Assembly: GCA_900754755.1 (NCBI GenBank)
Contig: CAAEEC010000030.1
Coordinates: 1-5,448, forward strand
Reading direction: 5' to 3'
DNA length: 5,448 nt
DNA from: Clostridia bacterium
GTDB lineage: Bacteria; Bacillota; Clostridia; Christensenellales; Aristaeellaceae
This document shows positions 1 through 5,448 of the stretch, in pieces (the first letter of the stretch is position 1; each line of letters starts with the position of its first letter). The notes beneath the pieces are model-generated. The model was not told the DNA's origin, made no database searches, and saw only the letters and a list, made by a program, of their open reading frames with translations. The position numbers and the translations under genes were made by a program.

Positions 1-4
1 CTTG

Positions 5-47
5 CAGTTTCCGCGCCCGGAAATCCGTAGGATTTCAGCGGAAACTG
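5..47. repeat. Long two-part hairpin
   Basis: CAGTTTCCGC at 5-14 is perfectly complementary to GCGGAAACTG at 38-47. Inside it, GAAATCC at 20-26 pairs with GGATTTC at 30-36 around a 3-base loop. The two stems are separated by five unpaired bases on the left and one on the right. No T-run follows on either strand, so it is not a standard intrinsic terminator. It may be the end of a palindromic repeat or of a structured transcript, and anything before position 1 is unseen. Confidence 0.6.
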
Positions 48-217
48 GTAGGGGGCGCACGAAGGCCGCGCGCAGTGCGCGAAACAGGCCGTAGTAAGCC
101 CAATGAGCAAGGGAGGGCCGCACATCGGAGGCCCGAAGGGCTGGAGTGGCGAGCACACGAAGCGAAGCGCAGTGCGCAGCCACGGAACACCGCACCGCCG
201 AAGGCGAGGGCGGTGCG
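5..217. repeat. GC-rich block of inverted repeats, possible interspersed repeat element
   Basis: This gene-free stretch is unusually dense in potential stem-loops. They include 5-14 with 38-47 (10 bp, perfect), nested 20-26 with 30-36 (7 bp, loop 27-29), 69-73 with 77-81, 64-67 with 87-90, 115-119 with 130-134 (or 131-134 with 138-141), 146-150 with 179-183, and 191-199 with 209-217 (9 bp, perfect). An 11-base direct repeat, GCGCAGTGCGC, occurs at 70-80 and 167-177. Short open frames cross the block on both strands, but none has a ribosome binding site or a recognisable protein motif, and the compositions (Arg, Ala, Ser, Cys rich) look like translated noncoding GC-rich DNA. The arrangement resembles small palindromic intergenic repeats or a structured RNA. 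I cannot assign it to a named family from sequence alone. Confidence 0.5.
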
Positions 218-257
218 AAGATGCGGAACGACCATTGCGAATTGAGGATGGCAGTGG

Positions 258-277
258 CGGGGGAGTTTACTCCCCCG
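258..277 (-). terminator. Hairpin just downstream of hisB, weak terminator candidate
   Basis: CGGGGGAGT at 258-266 is perfectly complementary to ACTCCCCCG at 269-277, a 9-bp mostly G:C stem separated by only two bases; realistically one or two of the inner pairs open to form the loop. It begins 10 bases past the hisB stop codon at 287-289, where an operon terminator would be expected. Against this, neither strand has a T-rich tract after the stem, so it lacks the second half of an intrinsic terminator. It could instead be a 3' stabilising hairpin, a pause site or a Rho-assisted end. Confidence 0.4.
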
Positions 278-286
278 TCCACCAGC

Positions 287-877
287 TTACAAGATCGTCC
301 CCTTGGTGGAAGGAATCCGCTCGCGGAAGCGCTCGTCGATTTCCACCGCCTGGGCGAGCGCGCGGGCGAGCGCCTTGAACGCGCCCTCGATGATATGGTG
401 GCTATTTTCCCCGGCCAGCAGGCGCAAGTGGATTGCCGCGCCCAGCGCACGGGAAAATGCGAGCATGAATTCCTTCACCAGCTCGGTATCGAAATCGCCC
501 ACTTTCTGCGCGGGGATGGGCAAATCCCAGCCCAGCGCGGGGCGGCCGGAAATGTCCACCGCGGCGAGCACCAGCGCCTCGTCCATGGGCAGAATCACGC
601 TGCCATAGCGCCGGATGCCGCGCCGCTCGCCCAGCGCCTGATCGAACGCGCGCCCCAGCGTGATGCCAATGTCTTCCGTGGTGTGATGGAAATCCACATC
701 GGTATCGCCTTCGCAGGCGAGTTCCAAATCGAAATTCCCGTGCCGGGCGAACAACTCCAGCATGTGGTTCAAAAAGCCGCAGCCGGTCTTCACCGCGTAT
801 TTCCCCTCGCCATCCAGTTCCAGGGTCAGCGCGATGCGCGTTTCCGCCGTGTTGCGCTCAATTGTTGCCTTTCTCAT
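287..877 (-). CDS. hisB: Imidazoleglycerol-phosphate dehydratase (HisB)
   Basis: This 196-residue protein removes water from imidazole-glycerol phosphate to give imidazole-acetol phosphate, the sixth step of histidine synthesis, in the cytoplasm. The length fits the single-function enzyme without the fused phosphatase of enterobacteria. The two metal-binding signatures of the family are visible: HHTTED at residues 64-69, and NSHHIIEGAFKAL at 158-170 with H160, H161, E164 and K168. The protein also has FLNHMLELFARHG near residue 35 and the usual ending IPSTKG. The ATG at 877 is preceded by GGGAGG with a 6-base spacer. The first 20 bases overlap the end of hisC, so its translation is probably coupled to hisC. 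The gene ends in TAA and is the last his gene visible. The identification is secure. Confidence 0.97.
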   Translation of the reverse strand: MRKATIERNTAETRIALTLELDGEGKYAVKTGCGFLNHMLELFARHGNFDLELACEGDTDVDFHHTTEDIGITLGRAFDQALGERRGIRRYGSVILPMDEALVLAAVDISGRPALGWDLPIPAQKVGDFDTELVKEFMLAFSRALGAAIHLRLLAGENSHHIIEGAFKALARALAQAVEIDERFRERIPSTKGTIL

Positions 878-1937
878 GCCCAGCCTCCCGCAAAATCTCG
901 TCCGTGGCGCGGATCAGCGCTTCCATGTCCGCGCGCGTGCCGATGCTGATGCGCACAAAATCCCGCGTGCGCGGAGCGGAGAACCAGCGCACCAGGATCC
1001 CGCGCGCGCGCAGCGCCGTAAGATACTCCTGGCCGCCCAGCGGCCCTTTGGCAAACAGGAAGTTCGCCTTGCTCTCCAAGACCGTAAACCCTCGCTCTTG
1101 TAGCTGCTGGCGCGTCCATTCGCGATTTTCGATGATCGCGTCCCGGCAGCGCGCAAAGTACGCGCGGTCGCGCATGGCACATTCCGCCGCCAGCAGGCTG
1201 AGCCGGTTGATGTTGTAGGGATTGAAGCTGAAGCGCAGCGCGTTCAAATCGGCGGCGAGCGCCTCGCTGGCCACGGCGAAGCCCACGCGCGCCCCGGCCA
1301 GCGAGCGCGATTTGGAAAACGTGCGGACGACCAGCAAATTTTCGCATTCCGGCAGCAGCGCCACCGCGCTCTCGCCGCCAAAATCCACATACGCCTCGTC
1401 CACCACCACCAGCCGGTTCTTGTCCTGCATGAGCAGCGTGCGCACAGCGCTCAGGGGCAGCGACAGGCCCGTGGGCGCGTTCGGGTTGGCCAGGAACACC
1501 GTCTCCCTGCGGCCCGCGTAATCCTCCACGCGCACGGAATAGTCCTCCCGCAGGGGCACGACGCATGCTTTGACGTGGAACATCTCGCAAAACACGCGGT
1601 AGAACCCATAGGTGATGTCCGCGAAAGCCGCGCCGTTTTCGCAAAAGCCGTGGAAGGCAAAGGCCAACAACTCGTCGCTGCCGTTGCCCAGCACCACCTG
1701 CGCGGGCGAAACGCCCACTTCCCGGGCAATCGCCTCCGCCGCCGCGCGGCAGGTGGGATCGGGATACAGGCGCAGCTTTTCGGCCTCGGCACGGCCGAGC
1801 GCATCCAGCACCAGCGGGCTGGGCGGGAACGGGCTTTCGTTGGTGTTGAGCTTGATCAGCCGCTCTTCGCCGCGCGGCTGCTCGCCCGGCACATACGGCG
1901 TTAGCGCCTTCAGTGAACGGTTCAAAAAGCGGCTCAT
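858..1937 (-). CDS. hisC: Histidinol-phosphate aminotransferase (HisC)
   Basis: This 359-residue PLP enzyme of the class I/II aminotransferase fold transfers an amino group from glutamate to imidazole-acetol phosphate, giving histidinol phosphate. Recognisable in order are NTNESP (residues 31-36), GNGSDEL (84-90), NPNAPTG (151-157), DEAYVDF (180-186), the PLP-lysine segment FSKSRSLAGARVGF with K209 as the likely Schiff-base lysine, and the substrate-carboxylate arginine R329 in VRISIG. The length is normal. The ATG at 1937 overlaps the hisD stop as ATGA and follows GAGGAGG by 7 bases, both favouring this start. The position between hisD and hisB supports HisC over related aminotransferases. 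NPNAPTG has Ala where many relatives have Asn, a minor variation outside the key residues. Confidence 0.96.
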   Translation of the reverse strand: MSRFLNRSLKALTPYVPGEQPRGEERLIKLNTNESPFPPSPLVLDALGRAEAEKLRLYPDPTCRAAAEAIAREVGVSPAQVVLGNGSDELLAFAFHGFCENGAAFADITYGFYRVFCEMFHVKACVVPLREDYSVRVEDYAGRRETVFLANPNAPTGLSLPLSAVRTLLMQDKNRLVVVDEAYVDFGGESAVALLPECENLLVVRTFSKSRSLAGARVGFAVASEALAADLNALRFSFNPYNINRLSLLAAECAMRDRAYFARCRDAIIENREWTRQQLQERGFTVLESKANFLFAKGPLGGQEYLTALRARGILVRWFSAPRTRDFVRISIGTRADMEALIRATDEILREAGHEKGNN

Positions 1938-3223
1938 GCGTTTTCCTCCTCAAAGCGGCTCAGGGCGCTGCGCGCGTGCGCTTCCAGCCCCTCGGCGCGG
2001 GCAAAGCGCGCCACATCGTCCTTCACGGCGGCAAACGCCTCGCGCGAATAGTAAATGTAGCTGCTCTTTTTCACAAAATCGTCCACCGAAAGCGGGCTGG
2101 CAAACCGCGCGGTGCCCAGCGTGGGCAGCGTGTGGTTCGGCCCGGCGAAGTAATCGCCCAACGCCTCGGGCGCATAGCGGCCCAGGAAAATGCTGCCCGC
2201 GTTCTTCACCGCGCCCAGTAGGGCGAACGGGTCGCGCACGCACAGTTCCAAATGCTCGGGCGCCAGTTCGTTGGCGATGGCGACGCCTTCGCGCAGGTCG
2301 TCCGCCACGATGATCTTGCCGTTTTTTTCGATGGAGGCGCGCGCGATTTCCTCGCGCGGCAAGAGGGCCAGTTGCCGCTCGATTTCCTCCGCCACGGCCT
2401 CCGCCAGGCCCATGCTATCGCACACCAGCACGGCGGAAGAGAGCCGGTCGTGCTCGGCCTGGCTGAGCAGGTCCGCGGCCACGTGCGCGGGGTTGGCCTC
2501 CGCGTCCGCCACCACCAGGATCTCGCTCGGCCCGGCGATCATATCGATATCCACCTGGCCGTACACCTGCCGCTTGGCCGTGGCCACGTAGATGTTGCCC
2601 GGGCCCACGATCTTATCCACGCGGGGCACGCTCTGCGTGCCATAGGCCAGGGCCGCGATCGCCTGCGCGCCGCCGGCCTTGACGATGGTAGTAACGCCCG
2701 CGATCTTCGCCGCCGCCAAAATGGCCGGGGCGATTTTCCCGTCCGGGCCGGGCGGTGTGGCCATCACGATGGTGGGCACGCCCGCGATCTTCGCCGGAAT
2801 CGCGTTCATTAGCACGGTGGACGGGTAACTGGCCGTGCCGCCGGGCACGTACAGCCCCGCGCGGGCGATGGGCAAAATCCGCTGCCCCAGCACGATGCCC
2901 TCGCGCTCGCTGGCGATAAAGCCCTCGCGCTTCTGGCGGCGGTGGAAGGTCTCGATGTTCTCCTTCGCGCGCGCGAGCACGCCCCTGAGCCCCTCGTCCA
3001 CGGCGGCATAGCCCGCCTCGATCTCTTCCCGCGTGGCCAGCAGGGCGGTTTGCTGGGGCGCGCCAAATTTTGCGTTAAACGCCATCACCGCCGCGTCGCC
3101 CTCCGCGCGCACGGCCGCCAAAATTTCGCGCACATCGCGCTCCACGCTCTCGGGCACGCGCGCTTCCCCGCGCGAGAGGATTTCTTCCCGCGCCGCCTCA
3201 TGGCTGCGCAAAATGCGAATCAT
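1934..3223 (-). CDS. hisD: Histidinol dehydrogenase (HisD)
   Basis: This 429-residue zinc enzyme catalyses the last two steps of the pathway, the NAD-dependent oxidation of histidinol to histidinal and then histidine. The family signature appears around DMIAGPSEI (residues 227-235). By family comparison, the zinc and catalytic positions are present: Q255 and H258 in LLSQAEHD, E323 and H324 in APEHLE, D357 in GDYFAGPNHTLPT, and H416 near the C-terminus. The open frame extends further upstream to about 3565, but that part lies inside hisG and has no family similarity. The ATG at 3223 is chosen because it overlaps the hisG stop as ATGA, is preceded by GGAGG with a 7-base spacer, and gives the usual HisD length. 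The 3' end overlaps hisC by 4 bp. Confidence 0.97.
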   Translation of the reverse strand: MIRILRSHEAAREEILSRGEARVPESVERDVREILAAVRAEGDAAVMAFNAKFGAPQQTALLATREEIEAGYAAVDEGLRGVLARAKENIETFHRRQKREGFIASEREGIVLGQRILPIARAGLYVPGGTASYPSTVLMNAIPAKIAGVPTIVMATPPGPDGKIAPAILAAAKIAGVTTIVKAGGAQAIAALAYGTQSVPRVDKIVGPGNIYVATAKRQVYGQVDIDMIAGPSEILVVADAEANPAHVAADLLSQAEHDRLSSAVLVCDSMGLAEAVAEEIERQLALLPREEIARASIEKNGKIIVADDLREGVAIANELAPEHLELCVRDPFALLGAVKNAGSIFLGRYAPEALGDYFAGPNHTLPTLGTARFASPLSVDDFVKKSSYIYYSREAFAAVKDDVARFARAEGLEAHARSALSRFEEENA

Positions 3224-3837
3224 ACGATTGCCTCCAATTTCGCCTTGATTTCGTCGATGAGGGGCGCGTGGAACTGGTAGCTCGCGCGGTTTGCGATCAG
3301 GCGCGCGCTCGAAGGCGCGATCACGTTGAACACGCTCAAATCGTTTTCCTTGAGCGTGGTACCGGTTTCCACAATGTCCACAATCACGTCCGACAGGCCC
3401 AGGATCGGCGCCAGCTCGATGCTGCCGTTGAGCTTGATGATGTCGATCTGCCGGTTGAGCGAAAGATAATAGTTCTGCGCGATGTTGACGTATTTGGTGG
3501 CCACGCGCAAAGGCAGGCTCACGTCCTCCACCCAGCCGTTCTTGGCGGCCACGGCCACCACGCACTTGCCGAACTTCAAATCGAGCAGTTCATACACATC
3601 CGGCTCGGTTTCCATCAGCGTGTCCTTGCCCGCCACGCCGATGTCCGCCGCGCCGCGCTCCACGTAAATCGCCACGTCGGACGGCTTCACCAAGAGATAG
3701 CGCACCCGGCCGTCCGGGCTTTCCACCACCAGCTTGCGACTGTCCTCGCCCAGGGCCAGCTCGCCAAAGCCGATCTGTGAAAACAGCTTGAGCACCTTAT
3801 CGCCCATGCGCCCCTTGGGCAGCGCGATATTAAGCAT
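3220..3837 (-). CDS. hisG: ATP phosphoribosyltransferase, short catalytic form (HisG)
   Basis: This protein catalyses the committed first step, joining ATP and PRPP to form phosphoribosyl-ATP. At 205 residues it is the short form, which lacks the C-terminal regulatory ACT-like domain and needs HisZ for activity and histidine feedback. The partner gene lies immediately upstream. Visible features are the N-terminal ALPKGR (residues 5-10), DIGVAGKDTL (65-74), and the PRPP-binding loop around DIVETGTTLKEN (154-165). The ATG at 3837 lies within the end of hisZ (8-bp overlap) and is preceded by GGAGGT with an 8-base spacer located inside the hisZ coding region. The TGA stop overlaps the hisD start. 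No abnormal residues are apparent. Confidence 0.97.
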   Translation of the reverse strand: MLNIALPKGRMGDKVLKLFSQIGFGELALGEDSRKLVVESPDGRVRYLLVKPSDVAIYVERGAADIGVAGKDTLMETEPDVYELLDLKFGKCVVAVAAKNGWVEDVSLPLRVATKYVNIAQNYYLSLNRQIDIIKLNGSIELAPILGLSDVIVDIVETGTTLKENDLSVFNVIAPSSARLIANRASYQFHAPLIDEIKAKLEAIV

Positions 3838-4951
3838 GCAGTTCCACCTCCATCCGGCCGTCGCTCAAAAGGCGGTAGATCCGCCGCGCGCGCACGTTTT
3901 CCGGCATTTCGCACTCCGCGCGCACGCTGATGCCCTCCTTGAGCAACGCCGCCGCGGCCTGCGCCGCCGCCTCGGGCCGCGCGTTGCCATAGAGCAAAAC
4001 CGCGTCCACATCGTAGGGCTTGACCTCGCGCAGCGCGCGCTCCAAATCGTCCAGATACAGGGCGAAGCCCAGCGCGTTTTGCGGCTTGTTCAGCCGGCGC
4101 ATCATGTTGTCGTAGCGCCCGCCGCTCATCACCGCGCGCGGGATGCCCTTCACATACCCCTGGAACACCAGCCCATTGTAATAATCCAGATCGTTCACCA
4201 CGGAAAAATCTACGCGCACGCCGCTCAAATCGTCCAGCACGCAAAGCGCGCCCGCCAGCGCCTCCATTTCGCCCACGGCCGCTTCCATCTCCGCGTTTTT
4301 GCACAGCGCGCGCAGGGCGGGCAGCGCCCCGGATAGGGGCTGGGAAAATGTGGCCAGCGCGCACAGCACGGAAGCGCTCTCTTCCTCCACGCCGTTTTGC
4401 GCCAAAATCGCCGCCACGCCGCTGCGGTTCTTTTGCCGCAGTGCGGAAAGCAGCCCATCGCGCGCTTCCATGGGGAGCGCGGCCGCGTCCAATAGCGCCG
4501 TCACAAACCCCATGTGGCTGATGTTGAGCACGGTTTCGCCGCCCGTGGCCCGCAGGCTCTTGTTCGCCAGCGCCACCACTTCCGCCTCCGCGTATCCCGT
4601 GCCGCCGCCGATGAATTCCAGCCCCATCTGCCAGATTTCGCCGTATTCCCGGCTGTTCTTTTCCCGCCGGAATACGTTTTCGTGGTAATACAGCTTTTGC
4701 GTTTTCACATCCGGCTTGGCGTTTTTTACGATGCTCAAGGTTACGTCCGGTTTGAGCGCCATCAACACGCCATTGGGATTGGAAAAGGTGATAATGTTCT
4801 CGCCGCGCAGGAAATTCTTGTTCTCCCGGTACATATCATAGGGTTCAAACTTGGCCATCCGATACAGATGGTAGCCATATTGCTCATACAGCGCGCGCAG
4901 CGTAAATTGCAGCCGCACATCGCCCGGCAGCGCGTCCATTGCCGTGGTCAT
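3830..4951 (-). CDS. hisZ: ATP phosphoribosyltransferase regulatory subunit (HisZ)
   Basis: HisZ is a histidyl-tRNA-synthetase-like protein without synthetase activity. It assembles with short HisG and carries histidine sensing. From the ATG at 4951 it has 373 residues. Synthetase-like core motifs are visible: ALKPDVTLSIV (65-75), a motif-2-like YYHENVFRREK (88-98) followed by QMGLEFIG (108-115), DLDYYNGLVF (254-263), and the motif-3-like MSGGRYDNMM (275-284). The N-terminus lacks the GTRD-type segment typical of true HisRS and starts directly near LRALYEQYGYHLYRMAKFE, as in a clostridial HisZ subgroup. Residues from about 312 onward form a short C-terminal region that may be a reduced anticodon-domain remnant. 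The frame stays open to a TTG at 5008, but that codon is the promoter -35 box. The ATG at 4951 has GGGAGGT 6 bases upstream. The stop overlaps hisG by 8 bp. Confidence 0.93.
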   Translation of the reverse strand: MTTAMDALPGDVRLQFTLRALYEQYGYHLYRMAKFEPYDMYRENKNFLRGENIITFSNPNGVLMALKPDVTLSIVKNAKPDVKTQKLYYHENVFRREKNSREYGEIWQMGLEFIGGGTGYAEAEVVALANKSLRATGGETVLNISHMGFVTALLDAAALPMEARDGLLSALRQKNRSGVAAILAQNGVEEESASVLCALATFSQPLSGALPALRALCKNAEMEAAVGEMEALAGALCVLDDLSGVRVDFSVVNDLDYYNGLVFQGYVKGIPRAVMSGGRYDNMMRRLNKPQNALGFALYLDDLERALREVKPYDVDAVLLYGNARPEAAAQAAAALLKEGISVRAECEMPENVRARRIYRLLSDGRMEVELHA

Positions 4952-4957
4952 CCGCCC

Positions 4958-4964
4958 ACCTCCC
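4958..4964 (-). promoter_or_regulatory. Ribosome binding site deciding the hisZ start
   Basis: GGGAGGT on the minus strand lies 6 bases before the ATG at 4951. An in-frame ATG at 4972 has no such site and sits almost at the predicted transcription start, so this site favours 4951 as the true start. Confidence 0.8.
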
Positions 4965-4979
4965 GAAAACATTGGAGAC

Positions 4980-5008
4980 AGTATAGCACGCTTTAGCGCT
5001 TTAGTCAA
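4980..5008 (-). promoter_or_regulatory. Main promoter of the his operon
   Basis: On the minus strand, TTGACT (5008-5003) and TATACT (4985-4980) are separated by exactly 17 bases, a near-consensus housekeeping (sigma-A type) promoter. The predicted transcription start near 4973 gives a leader of only about 22 bases before the hisZ ATG. That is too short for a T-box riboswitch or a leader-peptide attenuator, so any histidine control from this promoter would have to act at initiation or through HisZ at the enzyme level. Confidence 0.85.
4989..5004. repeat. Tandem 8-bp direct repeat in the his promoter spacer
   Basis: CGCTTTAG is repeated perfectly head to tail at 4989-4996 and 4997-5004. It fills most of the gap between the -10 and -35 boxes of the his promoter and overlaps the end of the -35. 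A further CTTTAG lies at 5045-5050. The placement would suit a repressor operator, but no regulator is known from this window and a chance duplication is possible. Confidence 0.6.
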
Positions 5009-5048
5009 GTAAATTGTTAGTGTGATGAATCAAACTCCGTTCAACTTT

Positions 5049-5057
5049 AGTATACCA
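5049..5057 (-). promoter_or_regulatory. Possible second, extended -10 promoter for his operon
   Basis: On the minus strand, TGG directly precedes TATACT, matching an extended -10 element (TGnTATAnT type). No good -35 box is found 16-18 bases upstream. If used, transcription would start near 5042 and give a leader of about 90 bases containing the downstream promoter. This is a candidate only, and could be chance in AT-rich DNA. Confidence 0.3.
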
Positions 5058-5086
5058 TGTCCAGGTAAATTCCTCCGCCGCAAAAC

Positions 5087-5115
5087 TTGCCAGAAAAGCA
5101 ATTTTGCGGTACAAT
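5087..5115 (+). promoter_or_regulatory. Promoter of the divergent AAA-ATPase-like gene
   Basis: TTGCCA (5087-5092) and TACAAT (5110-5115) are separated by exactly 17 bases, a good housekeeping-type promoter. The predicted start near 5122 gives a leader of about 35 bases. Its -35 box is about 80 bases from the -35 box of the main his promoter, so the two could share a regulator, although nothing in the sequence proves this. Confidence 0.8.
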
Positions 5116-5142
5116 ATAAGATAAGAAGCAAACCGCCAGAGC

Positions 5143-5149
5143 AAGGAGG
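5143..5149 (+). promoter_or_regulatory. Ribosome binding site of the divergent gene
   Basis: AAGGAGG, a full match to the anti-Shine-Dalgarno core, lies 8 bases before the ATG at 5158. Together with the promoter it fixes the start of this gene and argues that it is expressed. Confidence 0.88.
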
Positions 5150-5157
5150 TTGCGCAG

Positions 5158-5448
5158 ATGGAGAACAAAAAGCTGCCGGTGGGCATCGAGAACTTTGCGG
5201 AAATCCGCCGGGAAGATTTTTACTATATCGATAAAACGGGCCTGATCCGCGATTTGCTCCGGGATTGGGGCGAAGTAAACCTCTTCACCCGCCCGCGCCG
5301 CTTTGGCAAGACCCTCAACATGAGCATGCTCAAATGCTTCTTTGAGATCGGCACGGATGCCTCTCTTTTCGACGGCCTGGCCATCGCCCGGGAAAAGGAT
5401 CTGTGCGAGGAATACCTGGGCAAGTGCCCCGTGATTTCCCTCACGCTC
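5158..5448 (+). CDS. AAA-ATPase-like domain protein, N-terminal part (cut by window end)
   Basis: Only the first 97 residues are present; the frame is still open at the edge. The start PVGIENFAEIRRED, then FYYIDKT (residues 21-27), and the nucleotide-binding segment NLFTRPRRFGKTLNMSML (41-58) with the phosphate-loop residues G50, K51 and T52, are characteristic of the 'AAA-ATPase-like' family (PF09820). This family is common and often multi-copy in gut Clostridia and Bacteroidetes. Full-length members usually have about 500-580 residues and end in a PD-(D/E)XK nuclease-like domain, which cannot be checked here. The cellular role of the family is not well established; links to mobile elements or defence have been suggested only by its domain make-up. 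It is divergent from the his operon and has its own promoter and ribosome binding site. The family call is confident, the function is not. Confidence 0.88.
   Translation, partial: MENKKLPVGIENFAEIRREDFYYIDKTGLIRDLLRDWGEVNLFTRPRRFGKTLNMSMLKCFFEIGTDASLFDGLAIAREKDLCEEYLGKCPVISLTL

Noticed and set aside
35..235. Minus-strand open frame of 66 codons in the left intergenic block
   Set aside because: It lies across the inverted repeats, has a Cys/Arg/Ala/Ser-rich composition typical of translated GC-rich repeats, and lacks a credible ribosome binding site.
1..286. tRNA gene or CRISPR array in the left gene-free block
   Set aside because: No cloverleaf with a T-loop consensus and no regularly spaced direct repeats are visible. 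The repeats are inverted and irregularly spaced.
103..378. Plus-strand open frame of 91 codons running from the hairpin block into hisB
   Set aside because: Its second half is antisense to hisB and its first half is the repeat-like block. No protein features are visible.
146..949. Plus-strand open frame of 267 codons overlapping hisB
   Set aside because: It is antisense to the well-supported hisB and the end of hisC, has no ribosome binding site, and shows no recognisable motif. Such frames are common opposite GC-rich genes.
874..1953. Second long minus-strand frame covering hisC in another phase
   Set aside because: It is a shadow of hisC, as its translation is Arg/Ala/Gly rich with no family motifs while the hisC frame carries all the aminotransferase motifs.
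1612..2313. Plus-strand open frame of 233 codons opposite hisC and hisD
   Set aside because: It is antisense to two clear enzymes, and its Ser/Arg/Pro/Ala-rich sequence has no recognisable domain.
3224..3565. Upstream extension of the hisD frame
   Set aside because: This stretch is inside hisG in a different phase and its translation does not resemble HisD. The ATG at 3223 has a ribosome binding site and gives normal length, so a HisG-HisD fusion is not supported.
5001..5186. Minus-strand open frame of 61 codons across the divergent promoter region
   Set aside because: It overlaps both promoters and the start of the AAA-ATPase-like gene and has no ribosome binding site or known motif. The hydrophobic look reflects AT-rich DNA.

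Overview
The window carries five consecutive histidine-biosynthesis genes on the minus strand, read in the order hisZ, hisG, hisD, hisC, hisB (from about 4951 down to 287). A divergent plus-strand gene starts at 5158 and runs off the right edge. The short-form HisG paired with a HisZ regulatory subunit, strong GGAGG ribosome binding sites before every gene, consensus sigma-A-type promoters and an 'AAA-ATPase-like' protein next door all suggest a fairly GC-rich member of the Firmicutes, probably a gut or anaerobic Clostridia lineage. This placement is inferred from gene content and is not a species identification.

Layout. Positions 1-286 contain no convincing gene. They hold a GC-rich block full of inverted repeats, followed by a perfect 9-bp hairpin just after the hisB stop codon. 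Positions 287-4951 are the his genes, packed with overlaps of 20 bp (hisC/hisB), 4 bp (hisD/hisC), 4 bp (hisG/hisD) and 8 bp (hisZ/hisG), which is the arrangement of a single translationally coupled operon. Positions 4952-5157 are an AT-richer divergent promoter region. It has one well-formed promoter facing each way, plus a perfect tandem 8-bp repeat filling most of the spacer of the his promoter. Positions 5158-5448 encode the first 97 residues of the AAA-ATPase-like protein.

How the genes work together. HisG with HisZ performs and controls the first step (ATP plus PRPP). HisB and HisC perform the dehydratase and aminotransferase steps late in the pathway. HisD performs the last two oxidations to histidine. 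The genes for the middle steps (hisI/hisE, hisA, hisH, hisF) and for histidinol phosphatase are absent here. They would have to lie past the left edge, beyond the hairpin-rich block, or elsewhere in the genome.

The window is mostly ordinary primary metabolism. I do not see a convincing new system. The points most worth a second look are the hairpin-rich block at 1-217, the tandem repeat inside the his promoter, and the identity of the truncated divergent gene.
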